A stretch of DNA of 64,000 nucleotides from Protonemura montana (GCA_947568835.1 OX387611.1:7692001-7756000); one strand, 5' to 3'. Numbered from the stretch's first letter, positions 36,040 to 47,789 are shown. Program-made: numbers and translations. The notes: generated from the sequence alone by a model not told the origin.

Positions 36040-37215
36040 GAGTGCTTTCCTTTATTTACAATATATTAAGTTATGATATGTATTTGTCAAGGAGTCAATA
36101 TTTTGTTGGTAATTTTCTTTGCTTAAAGTTCTCTAAATTTCGAATTTCAGATGTGAAGTTGTTGAATAGACGAGGTACGATTTATTCAATCAGTCTTTCG
36201 CAGTTCTTTTTTTTTCAAATGTTGGCACCACATACGGCTGCACATTTCTAAGTCTAGCCTTCATTGTGATTTCTGATTTCAGTTCTTTACATTTACAATC
36301 AAAGAAATACTTTTAATAAAATCTAAACTCGTACAATTTTTGGACAGGTAACACTTGAAGTTCCTGGTTCATCGAGTTGACATTCTGGTTTCTGTTACTG
36401 TTACTGTAGACAAAGGGGCGATGTTAATTTCAATAATCGATTTTGAGTTGTAGCTATTTTGTTACTGATGAAATCAGAGGCGTTTCCCCGTGCTAGTAAT
36501 CCATACATTCTATTATTCTACTACCATTCCACTAACTATCCATTACTATCTACTATCCGCTACTATCCATTATTCTACTAAGGCCAGATGAACTGTTCTC
36601 AAAAGGTAGTACGGCAACTTGAATGATCTTAACTTGTAAATACTGAACGCAGCAGAATTTAGTTGTTTACAAAGTCAATCAACGTGTGGTTTCGATGAGA
36701 AAAATCTATCGGCTAAAATACCTAAGTACAGATAGGTGTCAGTCTCACCTACAACTGTACGGCAATTGCCTGGCGAAACATTAGATTTGTGTAAACATTC
36801 GTTCTAATGTTAAATCACATTAACCCTTCCTGTTTGCTTCTTGGTTGAGCGGTGAACAGAAAGAAGTGCATTATTTTGGTTTTTTAAAGCGTTGCATATT
36901 AAATTGTTATCGTGTCTCCAACGTAGGACTGCCGAAAATTCTTTCTGTAGAATATTTTCCGCACTCGTGAAATCTCTGTAAGAGGCTACTGACGCAGTGT
37001 CATCTGCATGCATTCAGATTTTACAGTCATCCACACTTTTGAACATATCTTTTACATACATTAAATATAGTGATGTACCTAATATTGAACTTTGAGGTAC
37101 ACCTGTCTTGACATGTTCCACCTCACTGATTGTGCCATTAATTTTGACTTTCATTTGACGTTCATCCATGAATCTAACAAACCACTGGAGTAGTGGTCCT
37201 CTAACTCCAACATTA
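36040..37215 (-). pseudogene. LINE reverse-transcriptase fragment, about 1.15 kb
   Basis: On the minus strand, in broken frames: LLQWFVRFMDERQMKVKING, VKTGVPQSSILGTSLYLMYV, a stop, HADDTASVAS (the YADD box), RWRHDNNLICN, TYLYLGILADR, and near the end VPRLFNNFTSEIRNLENFK. This is the palm-thumb-C-terminus order of a jockey/CR1-like non-LTR element. In-frame stops and shifts make it dead. Confidence 0.82.
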
Positions 37216-37390
37216 TCTTAAGATTGTAGTAATTTTGTGTGCCATAGCGAGGCTACAAGTTATTGTAAACTTTCAAAAAATATAAGTTGGAAGGTACAAC
37301 AAATAAATATAAGCATAATTAGCGGAGGGGTGCGTGGTTATCTATTTTGAAATTTTAGGGCTTAAGTAATAAGTTATTTTCTACTATATT

Positions 37391-37832
37391 TAGACCGAAT
37401 GGTTTGACATGTTGGAAAGACCGGTTCTCGTTAGATCACCGAAGTTGAGCAACACTGCGCTGGGTCAGGTATTTGATGGGTGACCAACATACACATGACC
37501 AGTTCAGTTCGGGAGAGAGGTTGGAGGGATGAAATTTAGTACAGCAACTTCATTCGCCTTGCTTATCAACCTCTCGACAGCATGGATTTGTGGAGGAATC
37601 CTGTTGTTCGAGTTGTACCGTCCTTCGGAAGGGACTTTAAGCCGGTGGTCTCTTGGTGCTCTTTGACAGGAGTAGGCTACGTGCCGGCACCGGGTTTAAC
37701 CTCCTACCTTCTAGGCTAGGTTAGGTTCATCGTCATCCTCATCATCATCCACTCATTCACCGACGCCATTAGACCAGTGCTGCATGCCCAGATGTCAAAA
37801 CAGTGCGTCGTTAAACACCACGAATAATAAAA
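37391..37832 (+). mobile_element. 5S SINE, full-length copy
   Basis: Complete head (GGTTCTCGTTAGATCACCGA), core and tail (CAGTGCGTCGTTAAACACCA). One of the best-preserved copies. Confidence 0.92.
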
Positions 37833-38396
37833 TCTACTACATTAGAAAACACAGTGTAAATTTAGCAGTTTTCAAGATTAAAAAAAATATCGAGGCAAAT
37901 TGTCTTCAATGCTATATTAGCATGTCTCATCCTTAGGATAGTTACATCCTAGTTACTATTCTAAGGATAGTTACAAACGCGTAGGATAGTTACATCGAAA
38001 TTGGGAATGCTAAGCGAGACAGTCGACGGTTTTATAAAGAGCAATTAAACCAAATTATCTCTGATTCGGGTTACAATAATGCGCAATGTTCTGCGTGATG
38101 TGTGGTGTGTGGTCAGTGTTGACAAGAAACAATCACATTCCCGTCATATGAAAAAAAAACCATCGCTCAGAGACAGCGAGCTCTTACATCAGACACCGGA
38201 AATCTGCGGACGCCATATCTTCAAGACCGTGATTGCGTCTGTGTGGATCTTGCCGATCGTGCAGAATGACCAAGCAGTGTCCAGTCGCGTCTAGCACGCT
38301 CAGGAAAGAAACCGACAACTGTCCAAGAATTTATTTAGTGATAAATAGGACAAAACATCTGTAATATTTTAATTTGTCAACATCTCAAGATTAATA

Positions 38397-41300
38397 ATGA
38401 CAGCTTTATGCGAGCGATTCGTTTGTGTTTTCGTGCTTTCGCTGTGTTTTCGAACAGGTACGTTGGATTTTCATTGCAATAATATTTAAATCATGTCACA
38501 GACATGCTTTGCTTGGGAGTAGTACCGAACAGTTTGACGTGTTAGAATCACCGGTTCTCGTGTGATCACCGAGGTTAAGCAACACTGCGCTGGGTCTTGC
38601 ATTGGATGGGTGACCGTCATCCATATGACCAGTTCTGTTTGGGAAAGAGGTTGGAGGGATGAATGGTAGTACAGCAGCTTCATTTGCCTTGCTTATCAAC
38701 TAACCGACAGCATGGCTGTCGGAGAATCTTGCGAACAAACACGTCGTAATTGATTGGAGAAGAGGACTGCACCAGTGCACTTTTTTGGTACATTTTCCTG
38801 AACTGAGAATGTTAACGGGTTAAACGGTAAACGGTTTGCTATTTAGGTGTTCGTAACATTACTAGCAAGACGAAATTTGTAGGAGTAGAAAATAAAGAAA
38901 ATGATTATGTGATTTAAATGTCGAATTACGAAATTACATGTGAATGATCGTACTAGAATGTTTACTGATATCTGTCTGTGTGGATTTCTTGTTGCAGTGG
39001 CCGCTTTAACTAATCAAGAAGTCTTGAACGTCGCCGGAGTGTTGCTTTTTGTACTTGGGATCGTTTTGCTCATCGTCTTTCTCAGTTTCCTGGCCAAGGA
39101 GTGTGTCAGAAAAATGAACCTCTTCAAAAGTGAGTATAGCTAAACTTTGCACTTGGAAGAAAGTTTCTGTAATTCGGGATATTTTGTTCGAAATCTTTTA
39201 AATCAACTATAGGTTTTTTTAAGATGGGTATTTACGAAAAGATCTCACTTAATACGATAAAACTTTTGGGTAAAAAGTTCATATTTTTTTATAACTCTTG
39301 ACAAAAGTATCGCAATTAAATTTTTGCGTTGCGCTTCATGGGTCTTCCCCATGGGGTCTCCCCACTCAGCTGTTAGGAGGATCTACTGACAGCGCGTCTG
39401 AGCGACTTGCCCGGACTCGCTGTCGGTAGCTACTGGACGTAATTTGGCGCCGCGCGCCGACTTACTCGGACTTCTGTTTCATTGATACTATTTGTCTGAT
39501 CGAGTTTAGACTAAAATTTTTGAAATCTTCATGCTTTACGCAATATGTTAGCAATTTATCGCAACCAAAATTGTATGGTGTGGTTTTGGCGTTGAAACAC
39601 TGTGGATTTTTTTACTCATTTTAATACCAATAAAAACAATAATTTAATTGAGAATGAGATAAGTACGATGTCTGAAAACTTGTCATTCTCTCAAGATAAG
39701 TATTTTAGATGTAAGAAAAAATTACGAATCACTCAACTCTATTACTTAATTCCCGGAAAACCAAAGGCGACAGCAAAAAGTTTGTTTTTCCGGTTTTCTC
39801 ACAAATTTCTCGCAGAATAATTTTTTGAGTACCTATCTTATTAGTGAAAGCCATGCAAAAAGATTTGCTCTTATGTCAATTTTTACATTCCGTAAGAATT
39901 CCCTTTAGAATTGTTGTTACAATAAAGCTTGCTGAGAGTTTGTTTCACTTGCACTACTGTCACAGTTTGGTTATACCAATTAAATACTTCCTGAAGCTCA
40001 CTTTGTCTAAGAAACCCATTGTCTAAGCCAAGCTAATTAATCAACTAAACAATTTCGCAGGCAGAAGCGACGAGTCCAAACCATATCCGGACTACGACGA
40101 GGTAGACGAAGGTGAGAGAATTTAGAACCTTTGTGACTTTCATGTGACCACTCTGTGGAGATTTAACCTAACACTTTTTTATTTATTTATTTTATAATAA
40201 AAGTATTATTACAAGTTGATTTAAAAATGCATGTTTCCATTTAGAATTTGACTGCCGTTCTGTTGTTGGCACATTTGTCCATATATGTATCAATTGTTAA
40301 AAAAAACCAAGCACATTTTCAATGCTTACCTTCAAATTTACAAGCAGTATACGGTAAAATACTATACTGCAGAGTCTTATTTTTGTATCTATTTTTGAAT
40401 TAATTTTGTATTATGTAAGTCATAAAAATTCCGATTTGGTGTGGAACAGTGAAATGTACAGACTGTTAAAACTAATTTAAAAAATAATGCTGTAGTTAAT
40501 AATTTATAGTGGTAATCTATAGTTAATGTAAATAAAACCAAACTAATTTGCAATGCTTACCGTTAAATTTACAGAACAGTAGGTACCTATAATTTGAAAT
40601 ACTATACCTTAGAATCTTACCTGATGGCGTTGCACCTAAAAGCGGTGTTTTTGCTCTAAAGAATTTATGAAACTAATTTTATTAGACCTTGTCTATGAAA
40701 AATAATTTTGTTCCGAAATTTATAGCAAAATAAATGTACTTTAAACCAAGCAAAATCTACGCAATCCAAGATTTTGTAACCTCACCCGTTCACAACACAA
40801 TTATTAAACATACAAAAAATTGGCTCGAGGTTCGTTGGGCAAGCCAGTTTTGTTCTAAAAATATAGTTTTGTCAAATAATTTTTTGAATACCCATATTTT
40901 TTTTTATTTTATTTTTTTTTTATGCGTGTGTTTTTTTTTATCAGCACTGAGACAAAGAACATTGCCACCGCCTTCTCTGCCCAAACGCCCTGCTGCAAAT
41001 AACGTGAAACAGCTGAATGCGCCAGCAGAGTACGCTCCTCCGCGACCAGAGGAACCGGAATACATAATTCCAGAAGCTTCTTCAGGTGAATAGCAAATGG
41101 CACATCCAACTGGCTGCCTCGGTGTAGGGGCTTTTCACATGCTCGACTGGGCATGTGAATTTGTTCCAGTACAAATTTCAGTTGTTCGAATGAGCATGTG
41201 AATCTGCTCCAGTGCAACTCCACTCCAGTCCAAAATGTACACTGGGGCAGAGTCGCATGCCCAGTCAAACACGTGAAAGTTGAACTGGGACAGAGTCACA

Positions 41301-42046
41301 TGCCCAGTCGAACACGTGTAAGTTGCACTGGGACAGAGTCACATGCCCAGTCGAACACGTGAAAGTTGCACTGGGACAGAGTCACATGCCCACTCAAACA
41401 CGTGTAAGTTGCAGTGGGGCAGAGTCACATGCCCAGTCGAACATGCAGATCGCCCCCAGTGCATACTCGGGGCAGCCAATCAAATACTTTTTAAGTCGAT
41501 GATTTCAGAAGCTAGAAGCTTCTAGAGAGACACTTGATCAAGCGAACTGCCTTGTTATAGATTTGCATTGAATTAAAAGATCATTTTTTTATTACTAGAA
41601 CTGGCGTTGGAACCGTTGAAGTCATCTTGTCCACCGAAAGAAAAGGATGTGAAAATGTCGACTACTTTACCAGAAGAACCGGAGTACATATATCCTGAGG
41701 AACCTGATAGTAAGTGGGTAGCTGGAGTTTAGTCACTCTATCACTCCGGCTCTAGTCACTCACTGAACTTTGCAGTCCTCTTAAAAGTGTGTCCAAGAGT
41801 TGCACACACTTGCACACACGAGTTGGACACAAGATTTGCACAAGAAGCAAGAGTTGTGGAAAAAGGACTTGACCAGTGCAGTTGCATTAGCTGTGAGAAA
41901 TTAATTTTCTTTGGGTTGCCTATCTGATTTCCGCTGTGTTATTCTTTGATTGTAGATTTTCTTCTTCGTTCCATTCGTGATACTATTTTTGTTTGTGCTT
42001 TTCAGATTCGCTTAATCCCGATGGCTACTTAAGACCTATAATGTGA
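38397..42046 (+). CDS. Small single-pass membrane protein with repeated YxxP motifs, 178 aa
   Basis: Not recognised. Exons 38397-38457, 38998-39129, 40061-40111, 40945-41085, 41599-41709, 42006-42046 total 179 codons with stop, and every intron is phase 1. Residues 1-20 look like a signal peptide (VCVFVLSLCF). A short outside segment (AALTNQEVLNVAG) is followed by a membrane helix of about 24 residues (VLLFVLGIVLLIVFLSFLA). A basic stop (KECVRKMNLFK) precedes an acidic, proline-rich tail. The tail holds YPDYDEVDE, EYAPPRPEEPEYIIPE, EEPEYIYPEEPD and GYLRP, so YxxP tetrads occur three or four times. YxxP is the known binding consensus of Crk-type SH2 domains when phosphorylated; a phosphotyrosine docking role is my inference. 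Exons 4 and 5 end in near-identical EEPEYI.PE motifs, suggesting exon duplication. Splice sites are all canonical; no EST support can be seen. Confidence 0.76.
38524..38745 (+). mobile_element. 5S SINE head and partial core
   Basis: Head (CCGGTTCTCGTGTGATCACC) and first part of the core, lost after CTGTCGGAGAATCTTGC. Lies in intron 1 of the YxxP protein gene. Confidence 0.85.
39335..39830 (+). repeat. Dispersed repeat, copy 1 (inverted relative at 62.85-63.31 kb)
   Basis: A G+C-rich block (GTCGGTAGCTACTGGACGTA, GGCGCCGCGCGCCGACTTA) and a downstream GGAAAACCAAAGGCGACAGC block both recur in inverted order at 62.85-63.31 kb. In intron 2 of the YxxP protein gene; open frames across it are not convincing. 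Confidence 0.65.
40308..40625 (+). repeat. Local duplication, period about 228 bp
   Basis: The blocks CAATGCTTACCTTCAAATTT (40320) and CAATGCTTACCGTTAAATTT (40550) with following sequence are two diverged copies, in intron 3 of the YxxP protein gene. Confidence 0.5.
41107..41487. mobile_element. 43-bp CACGTG minisatellite unit, locus C, inverted arrangement
   Basis: Both ends carry the same terminus in opposite orientation: GGCTGCCTCGGTG at the left, and the complement CGGGGCAGCC at the right. Degenerate repeats read plus up to about 41220; about five good repeats from 41245 read minus. The array therefore flips orientation inside one unit. In the intron between YxxP protein exons 4 and 5. 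Confidence 0.8.
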
Positions 42047-42394
42047 CGTGTTTCACTCCTGAAGAACATACAACTAGTTTGAAAAATGTATGGTCTATTA
42101 GTTTGTGTGAGCTTGACTACAGCTGGACATTTTTTTTTATAAAGAACTATTACAAACAGCTATTATTTATGAACGAAAAAATTTGTTGCAAAAAAATATG
42201 TAGGTTTTGAATTTTTGTCATTTTTAAAGCAACTTATAAAAATTAAGAAAAAACATTCTTGTGATGAAACTGTAGTACGTTTTAGGCATAAACAGAGATT
42301 TTTATATTTGTGGAACAAAGACCATTTCAGTATTCAACTGAAACTAGGTGAAATAATTTAGAGAAAACAATTCAATCAATTAATGCAAGGTAGT

Positions 42395-42400
42395 TTTATT
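42395..42400 (-). terminator. Polyadenylation signal of the minus-strand secreted-protein gene
   Basis: AATAAA on the minus strand, 47 bases after the TAA stop. The gene converges on the YxxP protein gene, with only about 400 bp between the two stops. Confidence 0.6.
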
Positions 42401-42446
42401 TGCCGACATGGTTCGTACAGTTGATTACCACAAAGACGTCGACTGT

Positions 42447-45400
42447 TTAACAGCACGCCAACCAGGGGCTGGCCGTGAAGAACACGTGGATGGACACGAG
42501 TCCGTAGTTGGAGGCCCATGTGTTTAGGCAGGTCGGGGCAGACGTAGCCAGAGATTGCTGGAACCAGAGGGACAGCGTGATCAGAAAAAGTCTGGCGAGT
42601 GAAGGACTTGTTTAAAACATTTCGTTGCCTTAACACAACTTTAAAAAAATACGTTTGATTTTCAAATTTGCTTTTAACAAAATAATATTTTAACTAAAAA
42701 AAAATGCGTTAAATTTGCTTTTTAATTATCAATCTTATGTTTTTGATACCAGATATTGCTTTTCTTTACTCTATTCCAGCTAGCGAGACACATTTTTTTA
42801 CTTAAATATGCACCAGTAGTCGTTTAGGGTTGACTTACGGCCTAACTGATAATTTTAAATACATTACAAATTATTTTTATTTTGTTCGAAAGCTTTTTCG
42901 TTCCAAAATGTTTTGTTTTTCAAAATCCTATTGCATTTGTCCAATAACGTTATTGGAAATTATCCAATAACTTTACTGGGAATTATTTTGAGGATTTAAT
43001 ATCTTTCTTGAAATCTAAAGAACTGACATTTTATGAACGAGGAAACATTTTTAAAATGTACCCTCTATTATTCACTAACATTTCCACAAAATACTCAGGA
43101 ATAATTATTCCAACCTCAACAATGCAGACATGGCTTGAATCAAGAACATGATGTGTTCCAAATACCTGGTAGGCGGCCGCAGACAAAGTCTCGTAGTATC
43201 TGGAGCCCTTGGGCGTCGTCCTTCCGAAGGACTGGAAAGCGAAGCCGATGAGGGTGCCAGCGTTGTAGATGCCAACAATGGGCGTGGTGTTATCGCATGT
43301 CGTAGCAGTAACTGTGCTGTACAGGTACTTGACACCTGGCGGCAGGGGATGAAATTTCTTAAAATACATATTTACATTTACATAAAATCAGTTTTTACCG
43401 AACGGTTTGGCGTGCCGAAAACACCGGTTCTCGTGAGATCACAGAAAGTAAGATATACTGCGCTGAGTCAGGTATTGGATGGGGGACTATCATACACATG
43501 ACCTGTTCTGTTCGGGAGAGAGGTTGAAGGGATGAAAGTTAATACAGCTACTTTATTCTCCTTGCTTATCAACTTCAAAACAACATGCATTTGTGGAGGA
43601 ATTCTGCTGGTACCGAAAGGAACATTGAGCAGGCGGTCCCCTTGGTGCTCTTCGGCAGGAGAAGGCTACGTGTGCCGGAACTAGGTTTCTCCTACTTCAG
43701 TTTAGGCTATGGAAAATTCATCGTCGTCCTTATCATCATCCACGCGTTCACCGACGCCATTAGACCATTGCCTAATAGCCTGTTGTCAAAACAGGGCGTC
43801 GTTACGCCCCACTTATTAGTCAAGCAACGACGCATAGTTGCACTAGTGCAACTCTTGCAAGATATAGTGAAAAGGAGAAAAGAATTACCTTGTCCGGCAG
43901 TGCAGACTTGCTTGGTGAACAGAGACCCGGTAGCGTTGGCAACTTTCTCGTCGACAGGCACGACCAGCTGCGTGTTACGTCCGTTCTGCACCCAGACACC
44001 GGTGCCGGTCTCGGCAACGCTGGTTCGACCGCCGTTGTTCAGGGTGGCTGTGGAGAGGACATCGAAATAAGACCGCGAGCGTCATTGAAATCATCGGTGT
44101 CATCAGTTTCATTATTTGGAATACTAATTACATATTTTGAGAGATAATTAGTGTTTCTAATAAATAAATAGTTTGCGCATTGCAAGCATTTGCAATTTAA
44201 ATGAGATTTCACTGTATCTGCAATGGTTTATATTCCTTTTACTGTTATCGCTAGATAGCCAATGCAAAGTAAAGCTGATTACAGCTTTCTTGGCTTGGAG
44301 CGACGAGTTAACTGAATGAATGATAACTATGATAACTATGATAATCATGCGCGTAATGTAATATTTTCCAACAGAATGGTAGTAAATGATGTATAGAGAA
44401 ATTATGAACTTTAGTCCAAAAGGTGAAAATTGCCATTTCTTATTTTACAAAGAACTTCAGACATATGTGCTCCAAAATAATAATGTACTTCTAAAAAACT
44501 GATTGACTTGCGTGTGTTGCTCCAACCATTTAAGCTTATTGGACATGTTGAGAAAATTTGAGTGCAATTTTGAGAAGGTGGAGATTGTAATTCAAGTCTC
44601 CGGCTGGGCACCTATTTTAGAGAGGTTTATACTGTTTCTAATAATAAAAGGTACTGGGCATTGCAAGCATTTACAATTTGCATCTTTTGCATTTTTGCAT
44701 TTGCAATTTAAATCAGATTTCAAAGCAACTAAAATGTGTGTTTTTTTCTGGAGAAGTAGTAAAAAACGTAGTAGAACACTATCATTTTTTTTTTTTTATT
44801 TTAATGCGTGCAGAGAATTATTGGTGTGTGCCAAGTATCGTTTTCATTTTGCGTGAGAGTTGAAATGTGTTTCTTTATTTTGGCACGTGGATAACAGCAT
44901 TACTTTTAGTACAACTCACCCTGGTCGACGAAGAACGTGGTGAAAATCCAGGAGTCGTAGCCGAAACGTTTCTTGCTGGTGAAGAAGGCCTTGCTGGCGA
45001 AGGGGTAGGCGGCGGCGGCGTTGGACTTCACGATCTGTTAGCACCAAAAGTTCGATTGTTATTGTCTCCTCAATGCATCAATTTGCTTTTTAAGCCTAGC
45101 ATATGAGGTTCAAATGGAGGTTCAAATAGTATAGTAGGTTTGGTAGCCGTAGAGATGCTGATATAGCCTGACAGAGCTTCTAAGATCTGCTATCTTATGT
45201 TGCCACGGGTATATCATGGCCAAGCATAGGAGGTTCAATGGTAGATTCAACGTTTGGTAGCCATGGAGATGCTGAGATCGCCTGACAGAGCTTCTCAATT
45301 CTGCTATCTTATGTTACCACGGGTATATCATGGCCTAGCATAGGAGGTTCAATGGTAGATTCAACGTTTGATAGCCAGTGAGATGCTGAGATCGCCTGAC

Positions 45401-46653
45401 AGAGCTTCACAATTCTGCTATCTTATGTTGCCACGGGTAAATCATGGCCAAGCATAGGAGGTTCAATGGTATATTCAACGTTTGGTAGATGAGGAGATGA
45501 TGAGATAGCCTGACTGATGTTTTCAATTCAGCTGTCCTATGCTTCACGGGTAAATCATGGCAAAGAATACCATAATTTTATCTCATCGCATACCACTTTT
45601 TTTAACAATACTTTGCCCGGATCTGTTTTGAACTAACACAGTTTTAAAATCTATTTGACTGAGATAACTTATTTCTTACCCCGAACTCGGCACCAGCAAT
45701 GTAGCCGGCCTGGTCGAAGAGCAGACACAGTGATGGGTCAGTGTCGGCGCAGAGGATCGTGTACGGCAGGCTACATGTGACAGAGTCACGGCTCTCTTCC
45801 GGAGGCGAAACCCATCTAGCGGAAAACATTCAAGACCTCGAGGTGCGCTCTTTTTAACGAGTTATAATTTGTCAAGCTAGTTATTTTATAATTAACAACA
45901 CTATAACCGTCTCAAAAATTGATGCCCAAACTAAAATCGTCTCAAGATGCCAGTGTCCAAATAGCTCAATGGTTCAAAGCAACACCCGCGATAGGTGGAG
46001 ATCGGGATTCGAGTCCGCGTTTGGGCATCAATTTTTGAGACGGTTATAGTGTTGATAATAATAAAATACCCACGCATCGCAAGCGTTTGCAATTTAAATA
46101 AGATTTCATCCTAATGTCGAGCTAGTTCACCCTTGCGACGCAGTTGACTAGTTTGTTAAACATCTTTATTTTTTGTATGTCTCTTAAACGCTCATCCTTT
46201 AAATCGATACTTATTGCACAGCGTTTGTCTAGCAAGACTGTGAGACAATATAATTGACATGCTTTCCAACTGGCATTTATGATTTATCATTAATATTATA
46301 CACTTGTGTCCATCGAGAGACTTGTTTAGATTTGCATAAACTGTATTTCTGAAAGTTACCCCTGTTCGTTGGCGTCGTTGAGCGTGCGCGGCAGCTGCTT
46401 GTAAAGATAGTTGGCCGAGCCGGCGTTGGATCCCACGGAGTGAGCTCGCAAGTCCGTCCACGACGGGACAGCTATTGGATCGAAATAAAAGACATGTTAT
46501 CTTTTTGCATTGTAAAAAAATGCAATGTACCAGATTATGGTCTAAACAAAAATAGTGTAGTAAGTAAAAGAGTGGTTATCTAATTTTGTTAATGCACTTA
46601 CCAGCAGCGACCGCAGCACACGCAACAACCATTAGAACCTTAAGTGCCACCAT
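42447..46653 (-). CDS. Secreted cysteine-containing protein, paralog 1, 284 aa
   Basis: Family not recognised. Exons 46653-46602, 46471-46360, 45815-45680, 45034-44920, 44047-43889, 43335-43166, 42557-42447 total 285 codons with stop. A signal peptide (VALKVLMVVACAAVAA) is followed by a soluble chain without further membrane segments. Landmarks shared with the divergent neighbour at 47852: PSW.D / TPWVDF, DPSLCLLFD..GYIAG, NAAAYPF.SK, RFG.DSW.F, ALVF-free linker ending GVWVQ, Q.C.AG, GFAFQ.FG...P.G, and a short final exon with conserved Cys. Six or more cysteines are conserved between the two, consistent with disulphides outside the cell. The exons of 115 and 170 nt are the same length in both paralogs; the 112+136 nt pair corresponds to one 248-nt exon in the partner. 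Intron 3 holds a tandem repeat and intron 5 a full-length SINE. Function unknown; secretion is inferred from the signal peptide. Confidence 0.88.
43396..43825 (+). mobile_element. 5S SINE, full-length copy
   Basis: Begins ACCGAACGGTTTGGCGTGCC, retains GGTTCTCGTGAGATCAC and the core. The tail reads CAGGGCGTCGTTACGCCCCA. In an intron of the minus-strand secreted-protein gene. Confidence 0.9.
44150..44212 (+). repeat. GCATTGCAAG tail fragment
   Basis: GTTTGCGCATTGCAAGCATT with AATTTAAATGAG. A second, partly duplicated tail follows at 44640-44720. Both are remnants of the tRNA-like fold-back family. Confidence 0.6.
45095..45580. repeat. Tandem repeat, about 115-bp period, about 4 units
   Basis: TCTTATGTTGCCACGGGTA recurs near 45192, 45308 and 45421, and once more diverged near 45535, with intervening AGGTTCAATGGTAGATTCAACG blocks. 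In the intron between exons 3 and 4 of the minus-strand secreted-protein gene. Confidence 0.85.
45897..46108 (+). mobile_element. tRNA-like fold-back element with perfect 35-bp arms
   Basis: Arms 45897-45931 and 46019-46053 are exact reverse complements over 35 bp. Between them is a tRNA-like module: CCAAATAGCTCAATGG (acceptor strand plus A box), GATTCGAGTCC (B box) and GTTTGGG. It is followed by the CGCATCGCAAGCGTTTGC tail. In an intron of the minus-strand secreted-protein gene. Confidence 0.85.
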
Positions 46654-46710
46654 CTTGATATTCTTTTCTACCGGAGACTAGAATGTGCTTTCTTCGACCG
46701 AACACTGCCC

Positions 46711-46718
46711 CTTTTATA
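46711..46718 (-). promoter_or_regulatory. TATA box, minus-strand secreted-protein gene
   Basis: TATAAAAG on the minus strand, 58 bp before the ATG at 46653. This places transcription start about 30 bp before the start codon region. Confidence 0.65.
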
Positions 46719-46739
46719 CCTCGTACAGTTCTTTTGTTT

Positions 46740-47785
46740 AAAAAGATGGCCCCGGGTTGTTAATCCTTAAAACCATTCGAGTTGCATTTTTAATCAGAAT
46801 AGTTAATTGCATAGTGATAGGTGGACCGTTTCGCTTCTGTCTGGCATTAGCACTTGTGTAAACATTTGATTTTCGGCTATACAATTGGCTGTTCATGTGG
46901 CGTTGAGATCTGCACCTGTGTTTTTAGACAAGGCCATTGTTGGTTTGTTTCAAGTACGACGCACACAGAAGCGTCTGGTGATTTTAATAAAAAATATTTA
47001 CTTTCCACTATGATGGAAATAAATAATGTTTATTATTAAACTTCTTTATAAATTATTTTAACAACAGTCATCGCATTTATCTTTAGAAATGTAAAAAAAG
47101 CACCAATTGAAAACTTTGACAGGACTTATTTGGACAAATCTGAATTTTGAGTTTATTTAAATAATTGAGTTTATAAGTATAGTCAGAGGGTAAGCGTTAA
47201 TTTAAACTTTTTGACTAGCTGGAAACATAAACGATACCGGTTGGTGCCCCCCGATGACGCTTATGGCGAAGCCGCCATATTCAACAAACATTTACAATTT
47301 AATAATTGTTACTCAAAATATTGATACACCCTATATCTATTGTTGAGATACGTATTGATAAAGATTAATCAATCGCAAACTAGTTCTAAATGCCAGTAAT
47401 CACTGAGAGATATCGAAATGAAATGTCTCAACATTTTATTTTTTCACTGTATAGGTAAAACCGTAATAGTTCCTTCTAGTTGTAAGTATTTGTTTTTTTT
47501 TACTTTACCTACTTGCCGCACTTTGCATAGCAAGTGGTCCACATGATATCAAAATTGTGTCTCCCACTTGACGGTGTTGTAAAATTTAATTAACATCCCA
47601 ATTAATGGATCTACCATAAAAAAAAAACTCGTATAAAGTTGATAAAATTCAAACATTTACACAACTGCACCGTACGTGAACCGAAGACTAAAAAAACAAC
47701 CGAACAATTAATCAAGGTTGTCAATTTGCAAAATCAACATGGCGCGAAGCAACAACACAAAATAATTAGTTCAATCTTGTCGTGG
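46740..47785. promoter_or_regulatory. Shared intergenic region of the divergent secreted-protein pair
   Basis: About 1.1 kb between two head-to-head paralogs, A+T-rich, without SINE or satellite insertions. In this window that absence is unusual and may reflect selection on regulatory sequence. No specific binding sites can be assigned. Confidence 0.45.
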
Positions 47786-47789
47786 CGCC

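Noticed and set aside
37430-37480. A genuine 5S rRNA gene
   Set aside because: Only part of the 5S sequence is present and it continues into a SINE core and tail that recur many times.
38079-38294. 71-codon frame upstream of the YxxP protein
   Set aside because: No domain, no splice link to the downstream frame; more likely promoter or untranslated sequence.
40734-41093. 119-codon continuous frame as a separate protein
   Set aside because: It is intron sequence read into exon 4 of the YxxP protein; the TTTTATCAG acceptor at 40944 fits the gene phase.
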